A stretch of DNA of 64,000 nt from NCBI RefSeq assembly GCF_020181595.1, contig NZ_CP084028.1, positions 2,453,951 to 2,517,950 on the forward strand, written 5' to 3'. The position numbers and the translations under genes were made by a program. This DNA comes from [Mycobacterium] vasticus (GTDB lineage: Bacteria; Actinomycetota; Actinomycetes; Mycobacteriales; Mycobacteriaceae). Below the pieces are notes generated by a model. The model ran no database searches. It was not told where the DNA came from and worked only from the letters and a program-made list of their open reading frames with translations. Below are positions 44,080 to 53,307 of this stretch, piece by piece (positions within the stretch are counted from its first letter, which is position 1; the number at the start of each line of letters is the position of its first letter).

Positions 44080-46797
44080 TCAGGCGAACCGGGCCAGCGC
44101 CTCCTGGGTGAACACCGACAACCCCAGGTCGGGGTTGTAGCCGTGGATCTCCTTGACGTCGAGTTCGGTCAGGAAGAACAGGATCTCCTTGGAGATCACC
44201 TGCCCGGGAACCAGGACCGGGAAGCCCGGCGGATACGGCACCACGAAGGTGGTGGACACCAGCGTCGTGCCGTCGGCAATGCGGCGATTGGCATCTGCGA
44301 TCAACACGTGCTCGCGATCGGACTCCTCGTAGCCGCCATAGAACGCCGACCGCATGTCGCCGAACGGGCTCGCATCGTCGGGTCGGAACACGTTGGCGAA
44401 CTCGCTGAAATCCGGCAGCGGCGGCAGGTCCCCGGTGATCTCGGCGACGCGGCGCTGCTGCAGCGCCCGATCGTCGGTGCTGGCAGCGTTCCAGGCGCGG
44501 TCCAGGTCGGTGGCGACCCGGCGCAGCGCGTCGAGCAGGTAGTGCACGCTGGACCAGGTGACGCCGATGGTGAAGATCAGCAGCACCGAGTTGATCGATG
44601 TCTTGTTGATCTGAATTCCGAACTGGCCCATGAGGATCTTCTCGCGGAAGTCGTAGCCGTTCATCCCGGTCTTGCCGACGAACAGTGTGACCCGGGTGGG
44701 ATCGAGCACGAATTCGTCGGAGCGCCAGGCCTCGTTCCACTCCGCCAGCGCACCTTGGCGAACCTGGCGGTAGGAGCTCACCGTCGACGCCCGGAACCGG
44801 TCGGGCACCAGGTCGTCCTCGTCGAGGATGCGGAACCACTTGCCGATCAACCGGTCCTTGCGGACGCGGTGGCGAAACACCAGCGCCATGTCGTAGACCC
44901 GCCGGACCATCTGGAACCCTTCGATGTCCACCTGCCGTCGGGCCAGGTCCAGCGACGCCAGCAGCTGCTGATTCGGCGAGGTGGAGGTGTGGGTCAGGAA
45001 CGCCTCGGTGAACGACTCGCGGGCCAGCGCGTTGAAGTCCTGATCGCGCACGTGGATCATCGACGCCTGCCGCAGCGCGGACAGCGACTTGTGGGTGGAG
45101 TGGGTGGCGTAGACACGCACCCGGGTGCCGGGGGCCGGCAGCAGCCGGTGCTCGGTCCATTGGGAGCGTTCGATCCCGGCCATCGAGTCACACCACGCCT
45201 GGTATTCCGCGGCGTAGTCAGCCGAATTGATCTTGGCCTCCAGCCGTTCGGCGGCGACCATCGCAGTACGCTGCCGGGCCCACGGCACCGCGGTGGCGAA
45301 CGCGTACCACGCCTCGTCCCACAGGAAGCAGATGTCCGGCTTGATCGCCAGGATCTCCTCCATCACCCGCTGCGGGTTGTAGACCACCCCGTCGAAAGTG
45401 CAGTTGGTCAGCAGCAGCATCCGCACCTTGTGCAACTGACCGGCGGCCTCCAGGTCCAGCAGCGCGCGCTTGATCGTGTGCAGCGACACCGCGCCGTAGA
45501 TCGCGAACGGCGCCAGCGGGTAGGCGTCCAGGTACATCGGGTACGCACCGGCCAGCACCAGGCCGTAGTGGTGGGATTTGTGGCAGTTGCGGTCGATCAG
45601 CACGATGTCGCCCGGCCGGGTCAACGCCTGCACGACGATCTTGTTGGCCGTGGATGTGCCGTTGGTGACGAAGTAGGTGTGGTCGGCGTTCCAGGTCAGA
45701 GCGGCTTTGTCCATCGCCGCCCGGATGTTGCCGTGCGGGTCCAGCAACGAGTCCAATCCGCCTGAGGTGGTGGATGTTTCAGCCATGAAGATGTTTCGGC
45801 CGTAGAACTCCCCCATGTCTTGGAGGGAGCGGGAGTTGAAGATGCTGGCTCCGCGCGCCACCGGGAGCGCGTGGAACTGACCGACCGGCTCGGCGGCATA
45901 GGCGCGCAGCGCATCGAAAAATGGCGTCGCATAGCGCTTCCGAATGCCGGCCAGCACGGTGCTGTGCAGGTCGGTGACGTCGTTGAGCCGGTAGAAGGTG
46001 CGGTCGTAGACGTCGGGTTCGGATTCGGTGTCGGCAGCTATCGACTCATCGGTGAGCAGGTAGAGATCGATGTGCGGACGCAGCACGCGGATCCACTCGC
46101 CGCACTCGATGGCATCACGGCCGCAGTCGACGATCCCGGCGTCGTCGGTGGCCCCCAGCAGGGTGTTCATCAACGGCACCCGGTCGCGCGACCGCAGCGG
46201 CAGGTCATGGCGAACGATCGCGGCCTGGATCTCGCCGTTGAGCGCCACCGCGGTCACGGCGTCCTCCACGCTGGACACCACCAGCAGCTCGATCTGCACC
46301 TCGTCGTCGGCATTGCGCAGCTCACGCAGGCATTCGGCCAGGCACTCGGGGGCGTTCGGCGGCGAGTCGTCAGCCAACAACACCGTGTAGAACTGCTGGT
46401 GCCGGGCCGCCGCCACCAGCTCCTGGTCCGACAGCGGTGAGCCCAGGTCGAACAACGCCGCTCGGTCGCCGTAGTCCGACAGCAGCCGCACCACCAGGGA
46501 GACGTGCTCGGTGAGTGACACCGTGGCCATCGATTCGAGGTAGCCGCGGAATGTCGCCAGGTTCGCCGCGCCCGGGAACAGCCAGTACCGCTCGTAGGCG
46601 CCGATCCGGTCCAGCAGGCGTTTCACCTGTGCGGCGTGATGGGCGGTGTCCAGCCCGGTCCGGTCGGCCGCGGCGAGTTGCCGGCAGGCGTCGTCGAGCA
46701 GGTTCCAGGTGTCGACCCTCGAGTACGACGGGTTGGCCACCGCCGCCAGCGCCGACACCCGCAGCCTGCGCCCTCGCCCGTCACTGCCAGACGTCAT
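44080..46797 (-). CDS. Ornithine/lysine/arginine decarboxylase family protein
   Basis: A large fold-type I PLP enzyme of 905 residues, comparable to M. tuberculosis Rv2531c. An N-terminal domain (about residues 1-270) has VSLVVRLLSDYGDR and a receiver-like wing with ELLVVSSVEDAVTAV; the PLP domain follows with YFVTNGTSTANKIV, DRNCHKSHHYGLVLAGA, LLTNCTFDGVVYN, FLWDEAWYAF and the Schiff-base lysine in YATHSTHKSLSALRQ. The C-terminal decarboxylase domain ends with ILFFLTELDVKEI and VFTQEALARFA. ATG at 46797 fits; the longer frame upstream is unsupported. Product would be a polyamine or agmatine-type amine; the true substrate is not evident. Confidence 0.9.
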   Translation of the reverse strand: MTSGSDGRGRRLRVSALAAVANPSYSRVDTWNLLDDACRQLAAADRTGLDTAHHAAQVKRLLDRIGAYERYWLFPGAANLATFRGYLESMATVSLTEHVSLVVRLLSDYGDRAALFDLGSPLSDQELVAAARHQQFYTVLLADDSPPNAPECLAECLRELRNADDEVQIELLVVSSVEDAVTAVALNGEIQAAIVRHDLPLRSRDRVPLMNTLLGATDDAGIVDCGRDAIECGEWIRVLRPHIDLYLLTDESIAADTESEPDVYDRTFYRLNDVTDLHSTVLAGIRKRYATPFFDALRAYAAEPVGQFHALPVARGASIFNSRSLQDMGEFYGRNIFMAETSTTSGGLDSLLDPHGNIRAAMDKAALTWNADHTYFVTNGTSTANKIVVQALTRPGDIVLIDRNCHKSHHYGLVLAGAYPMYLDAYPLAPFAIYGAVSLHTIKRALLDLEAAGQLHKVRMLLLTNCTFDGVVYNPQRVMEEILAIKPDICFLWDEAWYAFATAVPWARQRTAMVAAERLEAKINSADYAAEYQAWCDSMAGIERSQWTEHRLLPAPGTRVRVYATHSTHKSLSALRQASMIHVRDQDFNALARESFTEAFLTHTSTSPNQQLLASLDLARRQVDIEGFQMVRRVYDMALVFRHRVRKDRLIGKWFRILDEDDLVPDRFRASTVSSYRQVRQGALAEWNEAWRSDEFVLDPTRVTLFVGKTGMNGYDFREKILMGQFGIQINKTSINSVLLIFTIGVTWSSVHYLLDALRRVATDLDRAWNAASTDDRALQQRRVAEITGDLPPLPDFSEFANVFRPDDASPFGDMRSAFYGGYEESDREHVLIADANRRIADGTTLVSTTFVVPYPPGFPVLVPGQVISKEILFFLTELDVKEIHGYNPDLGLSVFTQEALARFA

Positions 46798-46937
46798 AGG
46801 GCCAGTGTGGCCCGCTTCATCGCGCGATGGGGTGCTTTTGCGGCGGTGGTCCGTTAGGCGCGCTAGGGCACAACGGCCTGCGATCCACCTGCTAAAGACC
46901 GTGTGCGCGGGTCGTGGACACCGGTAGCCTCGGTCAG

Positions 46938-47213
46938 GTGGGCACCATCGCCGAGATCGACACCTATACCGCCGCGTTGGCCGGCGCGCAGACCGCGCAG
47001 GAGGCCTGCGATCGGCTGAGCGCGGCCGGATTCGCCGCATCGGTGGCCGGCGATTCGGTCACCGTCGACGACGGTGAGATCACCGCTGAGCCGTTCGAGG
47101 GCGTCAACAAGATCGGCGACGCCTTCTACCTGTGGTGCCTGCGCGACAGCGGCGGCGAGCTCGCCCGCTGCGTCGCACGCGGGCCGCAGGGCAGCTGTCC
47201 CCCGCGGCACTGA
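46938..47213 (+). CDS. Small hypothetical protein
   Basis: A 91-residue frame starting GTG (VGTIAEIDTYTAALAGAQTA). It looks protein-like: alternating helices and strands, FEGVNKIGDAFYLWCLRDSGGELARC in the middle, two cysteines near the C-terminus. It has no signal peptide and no motif I recognise. It is divergent from the decarboxylase gene, with 140 nt between starts. Start is uncertain: an in-frame ATG lies 24 nt upstream at 46914. A 151-residue frame on the opposite strand is judged a shadow. Confidence 0.5.
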   Translation: MGTIAEIDTYTAALAGAQTAQEACDRLSAAGFAASVAGDSVTVDDGEITAEPFEGVNKIGDAFYLWCLRDSGGELARCVARGPQGSCPPRH

Positions 47214-47326
47214 GACGAGGTCATTCCTCGGCATCGGACCCAGCAGCGGGTCGATCTCAACACCGCGTCGGTGCCGTCCGGCCTCGCTGCGGCCAGCGCA
47301 CCGCATCGCCTGTAGCAATTCGATTT

Positions 47327-47341
47327 GTCTCAGAGTGAGAC
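47327..47341. promoter_or_regulatory. MimR-type palindrome, site 1 (PEBP operon)
   Basis: GTCTCA-GAG-TGAGAC, a perfect 6-3-6 palindrome, ends 108 nt before the ATG of the PEBP gene. It is one of five copies of RTCTCA-N3-TRAGAC in this island; the proposed ligand is MimR. Confidence 0.75.
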
Positions 47342-47449
47342 GTCACAGCGCCGAATCCGCGGATTAGATCTGTTGTGCATTAACCCATCCGGCACCCCGT
47401 CGGTACGCACGGGTTATCGCCTCCGACGTCTACCAAAGGATTTCAACAA

Positions 47450-47986
47450 ATGGCCGCACGCCCGCCCCTGCCCTTTGATTTCTTGCCCGAGGTGGCGACG
47501 TTCACCGTTACCAGTACGGAGATCACCGACGGCCAACCAATGCCCCAACCGCAGGCATCGGGGAAGTTCGGTGCCGGCGGCGACGACTGCTCTCCGCACC
47601 TCTCCTGGTCCGGATTCCCCGCGGAGACCAAGAGCTTTGCCGTCACCTGCTACGACCCGGACGCTCCCACGCAAAGCGGCTTCTGGCACTGGGCAGTCGC
47701 GGACATCCCCGCGGATGTGACCGAATTACCCAGCGGAATAGGGCTTTTGGGTAAGCGCGACTTCAGCAACGGTGCGATCTCTTTGGCCAACGATGCCGGG
47801 CTCCCCGGATATCTGGGGGCGGCTCCCCCGGCGGGCCACGGCCCGCACCGCTACATCTTCACCGTGCACGCCGTCGACGTCGAGAACCTGGGGCTTCCTG
47901 CCGAGGCGACGCCCGCATTCCTCGGCTTCAACCTGTTCAGCCACACCCTGGCGCGCGCGATCATCATCCCCACGTTCGAGCAGTAG
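47450..47986 (+). CDS. PEBP family protein (YbhB/YbcL, Raf kinase inhibitor-like)
   Basis: A 178-residue phosphatidylethanolamine-binding-protein fold. The two conserved regions are visible: [20 protein letters not shown], with the DPDAP and His of the anion-binding pocket, and [15 protein letters not shown]. There is no signal peptide. The start ATG follows AAAGGA. Bacterial PEBPs have no firm role. It is the first gene downstream of MimR-type palindrome 1, and 30 nt before the gluconate-dehydrogenase-3-like gene, so it appears to lead an operon with two redox subunits and a ThDP enzyme. That genomic setting is unusual for the family. Confidence 0.9.
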   Translation: MAARPPLPFDFLPEVATFTVTSTEITDGQPMPQPQASGKFGAGGDDCSPHLSWSGFPAETKSFAVTCYDPDAPTQSGFWHWAVADIPADVTELPSGIGLLGKRDFSNGAISLANDAGLPGYLGAAPPAGHGPHRYIFTVHAVDVENLGLPAEATPAFLGFNLFSHTLARAIIIPTFEQ

Positions 47987-48016
47987 CCGCCTGACGACGA
48001 AGCAAAGGTAGTAACG

Positions 48017-48481
48017 ATGACCAACCAGAAATTGGCGGATCAGAGAGAGTTGTTGTTCCAGGCGCTGGTTCCGGCTGAGGCCGCGAACCTCGTGGCGTTG
48101 ATGGAGAACATCGTCCCCCATCGGGATCCTGAACTCCGCGACATCGTCTTCTATACGGCCCTGTGCTTCGACGCCGGCTTGGCCACCGCCACGGCGTTGC
48201 GCACAGAAGTACGGGAGCTGCTCAAAGAACTCGACCATCAGGCCGTCGCAGGCGGCGCCGCGTCCTTCGCAGCGGCCGCACCGGACGTCCAGAAATCATT
48301 GCTCACCGCAGTCGAAGGCCGACCGATCTTCCAGCAGCTCGTCTACGCCACGGTGTCGGACTTCTACAACCGCCACATCGTCTGGCAGGCGATCGGTTAT
48401 CCGGGCCTGGCCCAGCGGGATGGCAAGGGCTACATCAATCAGGGATTCGACGTCCTCGACTGGGACGAGCCGAAGGCCTGA
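48017..48481 (+). CDS. Gluconate 2-dehydrogenase subunit 3-like protein
   Basis: A 154-residue protein. The C-terminal half (LVYATVSDFYNRHIVWQAIGYPG and GYINQGFDVLDWDEP) resembles the gluconate 2-dehydrogenase subunit 3 family, small chaperone-like partners of flavin GMC dehydrogenases. Family members usually carry a Tat signal; none is seen here, so the complex probably stays in the cytosol. A GMC oxidoreductase follows 48 nt downstream, as expected for a two-subunit dehydrogenase. Start ATG lies after AAAGGTAGT. Assignment is by pattern and neighbour, moderately sure. Confidence 0.75.
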   Translation: MTNQKLADQRELLFQALVPAEAANLVALMENIVPHRDPELRDIVFYTALCFDAGLATATALRTEVRELLKELDHQAVAGGAASFAAAAPDVQKSLLTAVEGRPIFQQLVYATVSDFYNRHIVWQAIGYPGLAQRDGKGYINQGFDVLDWDEPKA

Positions 48482-48529
48482 TCGCAACACGCGCGAACAC
48501 ATTGCTTGAGTATCGAAAGAAGGTGCCAC

Positions 48530-50128
48530 ATGGCTAGAACTGCACTCCAAGTACCCCTAGACGAGGCGGTAGAAGTCGTTGTGATCGGGACCGGAGCCGG
48601 GGGCGGCAACGTCATCCGCGAGCTCTGCCTCGCGGGCGTACGGGTGGTGGCCCTGGAGGCCGGTCCGCGACTCGACGCCGACAACGACTTCGAGGAAGAC
48701 GAAGTCGGGATGTACCACAAGCTGAGTTGGCTCGATCCGGTCGGCGTCACCGGAGCCGACATCAGCGGAAGCGCAGCCTGGATATGTAAAACGGTCGGGG
48801 GCAGCACGACTCACTGGGCAGGTGCCGCACTCCGGTGGCAGCCGCATGAGTTCAAGGCCAAAAGCACCTACGGCGACGTCGAAGGCGCGGACCTCGTGGA
48901 CTGGCCGATCGACTACGACACCCTCGCCCCCTACTACGAGAAGGCCGAGAAGCTCCTCGGGGTGGCGGGTGCAGTCACCAAGCTGCCCACCGGAAACACG
49001 AATTTCCTCGCCCTCAAGCGCGGAGCCGACGCCCTGGGAGTCAATGCCCACGCCGGAAACATCGCGATCACCACCGAGGACTATCTGGGTCGCGGTATCT
49101 GCACGCAACGCGGCTATTGCTTTCAAGGCTGCCGCAACCAGGCCAAGTGGAGCAGCCTGTTCGAGGCGATCCCGACGGCCGAGGACACCGGTTGGCTCGA
49201 CCTGCGCCCCAATTGCCAGGCGCTGAGCATCACCACCGATGACGACGGACGTGCCAGCGGAGTTGTGTACGCCGATCCGGACGGCAAGATCGTCGAGCAG
49301 AAGGCTCAGTACGTCGTGGTCGCCGGCAACAGCATCCAGACACCCCGACTGCTGCTCAACTCGGCCACACCGCGCTTCCCCGACGGCCTGGCGAACGGCA
49401 GTGGCGCCGTGGGCCGCTACTACATGCGGCACCTGACCGCGTCCAGCTACGCCAAGTTCGAGAAGCCGGTGCACGCCTACAAGGGCATCACCATGATGGG
49501 CATGGTCGACGAATGGCACGACAGCCAACCCGGAGACCGCGGGTTCGTCGGCGGATTCCACCTCGAGACGATCTTCCTCGGCCCGGCATTCACCGCTGTC
49601 TTCGTCGCCCCCGGCCCGCTGACATCGACCAGCGGCAGCCGTGCTCTGTGGGGCGAGGAACTGGCCGACATGATGGAGTCCTACACGCATCTCGCCGGCC
49701 TGTGGATCGTCGGCGAAGACATGCCGCAGGCAGACAACCGGGTCACGGTAGACCCGGATCGCAAGGACCAGTTCGGTATGCCGATTCCGGTGGTCAACTA
49801 CGCCGACCACGCCAACGACACCGCTATGCGTGAATTCGCATGGGGCAAATCCCGCGACCTCTACAACGCCGGTGGTGCGACCACCGTGTGGGACACGCCC
49901 CCCTACCCTGCGACGCACAACATGGGCACCTGCCGGATGGGGTCGGACCCCGCCACGTCGGTGGTCAACGAATTTGGACAGGCCCACGAAGTCCCCAACC
50001 TATTCATCGCCGACGGCAGCGTGTTCCCCACCAGCGGGTCGGAAAACCCCACGCTCACCATCAGCGCCCTGGCGATCCGCCAGGCGGAATACATCACCTC
50101 GGTGATGGCCGAGGAAATGTCCGAGTAG
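48530..50128 (+). CDS. GMC-family FAD dehydrogenase, gluconate 2-dehydrogenase-like
   Basis: A 532-residue FAD oxidoreductase of the glucose-methanol-choline family. The dinucleotide motif VVVIGTGAGGGNVIRELCLAG is near the N-terminus, GGSTTHWAGAALRW marks the GMC family, CTQRGYCFQGC is a cysteine cluster seen in gluconate/2-keto-type dehydrogenases, and the C-terminus has THNMGTCRMGSDP and DGSVFPTSGSENPTLTISAL with the active-site His/Asn region. It probably oxidises a polyol, hydroxyketone or sugar acid together with the upstream small subunit. ATG at 48530 follows AGAAGG. Inference from the shared MimR-type site: the substrate may be a product of the monooxygenase pathway, such as acetol. 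Confidence 0.9.
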   Translation: MARTALQVPLDEAVEVVVIGTGAGGGNVIRELCLAGVRVVALEAGPRLDADNDFEEDEVGMYHKLSWLDPVGVTGADISGSAAWICKTVGGSTTHWAGAALRWQPHEFKAKSTYGDVEGADLVDWPIDYDTLAPYYEKAEKLLGVAGAVTKLPTGNTNFLALKRGADALGVNAHAGNIAITTEDYLGRGICTQRGYCFQGCRNQAKWSSLFEAIPTAEDTGWLDLRPNCQALSITTDDDGRASGVVYADPDGKIVEQKAQYVVVAGNSIQTPRLLLNSATPRFPDGLANGSGAVGRYYMRHLTASSYAKFEKPVHAYKGITMMGMVDEWHDSQPGDRGFVGGFHLETIFLGPAFTAVFVAPGPLTSTSGSRALWGEELADMMESYTHLAGLWIVGEDMPQADNRVTVDPDRKDQFGMPIPVVNYADHANDTAMREFAWGKSRDLYNAGGATTVWDTPPYPATHNMGTCRMGSDPATSVVNEFGQAHEVPNLFIADGSVFPTSGSENPTLTISALAIRQAEYITSVMAEEMSE

Positions 50129-50130
50129 CC

Positions 50131-50538
50131 ATGGGGTGCGCGGACCGGTGCGGGAGACCAACGGCACGGACTGAGCTTCCGGTACGGGTGTATCACAACT
50201 TCAACGAGGAGCCCATCCCGTTCCACGCCGACGACCAGCTGCGTAAGGTCGCGGAGTTCGGCATCAGTATGGACGCGGACGCGACGCCCAACACCATCCA
50301 GATGTTGTTGTCGTTCGTTGCCGATCAACTCAATCGTGATGCGCCGAAAGAGCTTTGGGGGATCGACCACCGGTCCCGTCGCGACCATAACCTTTCCGTC
50401 GGAGACGTCGTCGCCATCGGCGACCAGGCCTGGGCGCATGAGCGTACGGGTTGGCGACGCGTGACAGTGCTGGACGACCAGATCTGGGTGGAGGTTGGGC
50501 GCACCAGCAACGGAGACCCGCTGCTGTCCCGTGTGTGA
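50131..50538 (+). CDS. Uncharacterised protein between GMC and ThDP enzymes
   Basis: A 135-residue protein of unknown function, starting with an ATG two bases after the GMC stop. The N-terminal 18 residues are cysteine/arginine-rich and may not be translated; a GTG at 50187 would start at VYHNFNEEPIPFHADDQL. The body looks folded: LRKVAEFGISMDADATPNTIQMLL, then LSVGDVVAIGDQAWAHERTGWRRVTV and a final strand-rich section. No known motif is recognised. It lies 12 nt before the ThDP enzyme in the same operon, so an accessory or regulatory role is possible. Confidence 0.7.
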   Translation: MGCADRCGRPTARTELPVRVYHNFNEEPIPFHADDQLRKVAEFGISMDADATPNTIQMLLSFVADQLNRDAPKELWGIDHRSRRDHNLSVGDVVAIGDQAWAHERTGWRRVTVLDDQIWVEVGRTSNGDPLLSRV

Positions 50539-50550
50539 GGGCAACACCCG

Positions 50551-52839
50551 ATGACAGAACCGCTGACCGAAGTTGAACGCCGGGTGCTGTGGCTCTCGAC
50601 AGCGATGATCCACTACGCCAATCTGATTCGCCCGAACCCGTCCGGGATCAAGGTCGGCGGGCACCAGGCGTCGTGCGCTTCGATGGTGACGATCATGACG
50701 TCGCTGTGGTTCGACCTGTTGGGCCCAGACGACCGGGTCTCGGTGAAACCGCATGCCGCGCCGGTGCTCCACGCCATCAACTACCTGCTCGGCAACCTCG
50801 ATCAGAAGTACCTGACGACACTGCGTGAATTCGGCGGACTGCAGTCCTACCCCAGCCGGCACAAGGATCCGGATCCGGCCGACTACGCCACCGGCTCGGT
50901 GGGCATCGGTGCCACCGCGCCGATCTGGGGCGCCCTCGCCCGGCGCTATGTCAACACCGTCAGCGGTCAGACCGGCTCAGGCCGACAGTATTCCCTCGTC
51001 GGAGACGCCGAGTTGGACGAGGGCGCGGTGTGGGAGGCGATCATGGATCCCGCCACCGCAGAACTCGGCGAAGTCGTATGGATCATCGACCTGAATCGGC
51101 AGTCCCTGGACCGCGTGGTGCCCAGTATCGCCGCGGGGCGACTGGAGGCCATGTTCGCCGCCGCGGGCTGGCAGGTTATCGTCCTGAATTTCGGGAGGCT
51201 GCTGCGGAATCTGTTCGCCCAACCGGGCGGTCAGGCACTGCGCACACGGTTACTCGAAATGCCCAACCCCGAATATCAGCGGCTACTGCGCTGCAGCCCG
51301 GAGACATTGCGCGCCCGACTGCCCGGCGCAGGGGCCGAAGCCGGTGAGATCGCGCGACTGATCGCCGATCTCGACGACGCCACCCTCGCCCGCGCGATCA
51401 GCGATCTCGGTGGTCATGACCTCCGGGCGCTCCGCGCCGCATACGCCCAGATCGACGACACCCGACCGACGGTCATCATCGCCTATACCGTGAAGGGCTA
51501 CGGGCTGCCCTCCCAGGGCCATCCGCAGAATCATTCGTCCCTGCTGACCGTCGAACAGTTTCACCGGCTGGCGGCCGATCTCGACGCCGACCCCGACAAG
51601 CCCTGGAAGCTTTTCGACCCGGACTCCCCCGCGGGGCGCCTGTGCTCCGCCACCGCGGCGCGGTTGCACCGCAGCGAACCTGACCATGTCGCACCACCGA
51701 TGGTGCCCAGCGATATCGGCCGAACGCCGAAAGGCATCTCGACGACACAGGCCGCGCTGGGGCGAGCCCTCCTCGACCTGACCCGCGAGGCGCCGCAGGT
51801 GGCCCGACGGGTTGTCACCGTCAGCCCGGATGTCAGTTCCTCGACGAACCTGGCCGGGTGGCTGAACAAGGTAGGCGTGTGGTCGCCTACCGAACGACAG
51901 GACTGGTTCGCCGACGACCCGGAAACCATCATGCATTGGCGGGAGAAGCCCACCGGCCAACACATCGAACTCGGTATCGCCGAGGTCAACCTGGTAGGAC
52001 TGATGAGTGAGCTCGGCACCACCTGGAGCCGTTGGGGCCAAGCCCTCTTTCCGATAGGCGTCCTCTACGACCCGTTCGTCGAACGAGCGCTCGAGCCGTG
52101 GTCGTTCGGCATCTACGCCGGCGGCCAATCGATCCTGGTGGGCACGCCCTCTGGAGTCAGCCTGGCCCCGGAGGGCGGCGCGCATCAGTCCATCAAGACA
52201 CCGTCGATCGGAATCGAGCAACCCGGTTGCGTCAGCTATGAGCCGGCGTTCGCGATTGAGGTGGAATGGACTCTGTTGGAGGCTATTTCGCGGCTAGGCC
52301 ATCGCGATGGCAGCGCTTCGTATCTTCGGCTTTCCACTCGGCCCGTCGACCAGGCCCTGGCTGCCGTGCCGACGGATCCGGCCGCGCGAGAGCGACGGCG
52401 CCGCCAAGTGTTGGCCGGCGCCTACACACTGCGCCCCGCCGAACGCCCGCATGTGCAACTGGTCGGGATGGGGGCCATGATCACCGAAGTGCTTCAAGCC
52501 GCGGATCGGCTGGCCGAGTCGGGAATCCGCGCCGAAGTGGTCTGCATAACCAGTCCGAACCGATTGTTCGATGCGACCCAGGCCCGTCGCGGCCTCTGCG
52601 ACGCGCCGACCTGGGTTCTCGATCAGGTCTTCCCCGCCTCGCGGTCGGCACCGATGGTCACGGTGCTCGACGGCCATCCGCACACCCTGGCATTCTTGGG
52701 CACGATCAATCGGGTACCGGCTGTGGCCTTGGGCGCCACCAGGTTCGGCCAGTCCGGCGACCTGGCCGACGTCTACCGGTACCACGGCATAGACACCGAT
52801 TCGGTGGTTCGCGCCGCACTCGACGCGATCGGTCCCTGA
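50551..52839 (+). CDS. Thiamine-diphosphate enzyme, homodimeric E1/transketolase type
   Basis: A 762-residue ThDP enzyme resembling the homodimeric pyruvate dehydrogenase E1/transketolase group, shorter than AceE (about 900). The ThDP/Mg motif is GDAELDEGAVWEA (from residue 151) with the Asn in IDLNRQS (residue 182). HANLIRPNPSGIKVGGHQAS-like residues lie near the N-terminus, and TVKGYGLPSQGHPQNHSSLLT marks the middle. The pyrimidine domain carries HIELGIAEVNLVGLMSELG, and the C-terminal domain QLVGMGAMITEVLQAA. No lipoyl or E2 gene is nearby, so it may be a stand-alone 2-oxoacid or ketol-transferring enzyme. It is the last gene of the PEBP operon and could consume an oxidation product of acetol or methylglyoxal; that is inference. 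Confidence 0.85.
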   Translation: MTEPLTEVERRVLWLSTAMIHYANLIRPNPSGIKVGGHQASCASMVTIMTSLWFDLLGPDDRVSVKPHAAPVLHAINYLLGNLDQKYLTTLREFGGLQSYPSRHKDPDPADYATGSVGIGATAPIWGALARRYVNTVSGQTGSGRQYSLVGDAELDEGAVWEAIMDPATAELGEVVWIIDLNRQSLDRVVPSIAAGRLEAMFAAAGWQVIVLNFGRLLRNLFAQPGGQALRTRLLEMPNPEYQRLLRCSPETLRARLPGAGAEAGEIARLIADLDDATLARAISDLGGHDLRALRAAYAQIDDTRPTVIIAYTVKGYGLPSQGHPQNHSSLLTVEQFHRLAADLDADPDKPWKLFDPDSPAGRLCSATAARLHRSEPDHVAPPMVPSDIGRTPKGISTTQAALGRALLDLTREAPQVARRVVTVSPDVSSSTNLAGWLNKVGVWSPTERQDWFADDPETIMHWREKPTGQHIELGIAEVNLVGLMSELGTTWSRWGQALFPIGVLYDPFVERALEPWSFGIYAGGQSILVGTPSGVSLAPEGGAHQSIKTPSIGIEQPGCVSYEPAFAIEVEWTLLEAISRLGHRDGSASYLRLSTRPVDQALAAVPTDPAARERRRRQVLAGAYTLRPAERPHVQLVGMGAMITEVLQAADRLAESGIRAEVVCITSPNRLFDATQARRGLCDAPTWVLDQVFPASRSAPMVTVLDGHPHTLAFLGTINRVPAVALGATRFGQSGDLADVYRYHGIDTDSVVRAALDAIGP

Positions 52840-52841
52840 GG

Positions 52842-53099
52842 TCAGATCGGCGGCATCGGCTCGGGCAGCATGCGTTCGCGCAGGGCGGCCAGCTCCTCGT
52901 CGCGACGCCGCGTGCTGTGGGCGTCAGGTATGGGCGACGGGACAATACCCAGCGCACTCAGCAATTCACCGGCGGGTTTCGAGGGATCCTGCCGGCCGAT
53001 CACCGGCACCAGACCATGTTCCGCCAAATGCGTGAAGACCAGATTGACGACCGTCCAGGGGTTGTACGCGACTGGTACTGAATCCGTTGACATCTTCAC
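52842..53099 (-). CDS. Hypothetical protein divergent from mimA
   Basis: An 85-residue frame starting GTG at 53099, 6 nt after GGAGGT, the best ribosome-binding site available; ATG at 53093 (MSTDSVPVAYNPW) is the alternative. It contains WTVVNLVFTHLAEHGLVPVIG and a charged C-terminal helix (RRRDEELAALRERM). I recognise no family. It is transcribed away from mimA, and its 5' region shares the 208-nt gap that contains MimR-type site 2, so it could respond to the same regulator. Confidence 0.6.
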   Translation of the reverse strand: MKMSTDSVPVAYNPWTVVNLVFTHLAEHGLVPVIGRQDPSKPAGELLSALGIVPSPIPDAHSTRRRDEELAALRERMLPEPMPPI

Positions 53100-53198
53100 T
53101 ACCGGACCTCCGTTGATGAGTTCTCGCCGGTGGCACGCCCTGTGACAGCGACCGCACGGCAACGCCTCCACGGTAGGCGGCTCAACACTGTGCGCGAC

Positions 53199-53213
53199 GT
53201 CTCATATTAAGAC
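53199..53213. promoter_or_regulatory. MimR-type palindrome, site 2 (mimA)
   Basis: GTCTCA-TAT-TAAGAC, one mismatch from perfect symmetry, ends 94 nt before the mimA ATG. It lies in the gap shared with the divergent hypothetical gene. Confidence 0.75.
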
Positions 53214-53307
53214 ACTCGAACAGCCGGCGCTGGTGCACTCTGATCCCGTTAGACGCGAGCGGACTACGCGCTCACCGACTTCAGCCCAATCAATAAAAGG
53301 AGAGGCG

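Noticed and set aside
46863-47318. 151-residue minus-strand frame
   Set aside because: It is antisense to a more protein-like short gene and has no start signal; composition typical of a shadow.
53233-53307. Upstream extension of mimA to 53233
   Set aside because: The ATG at 53308 has a strong ribosome-binding site and matches the expected MimA N-terminus.
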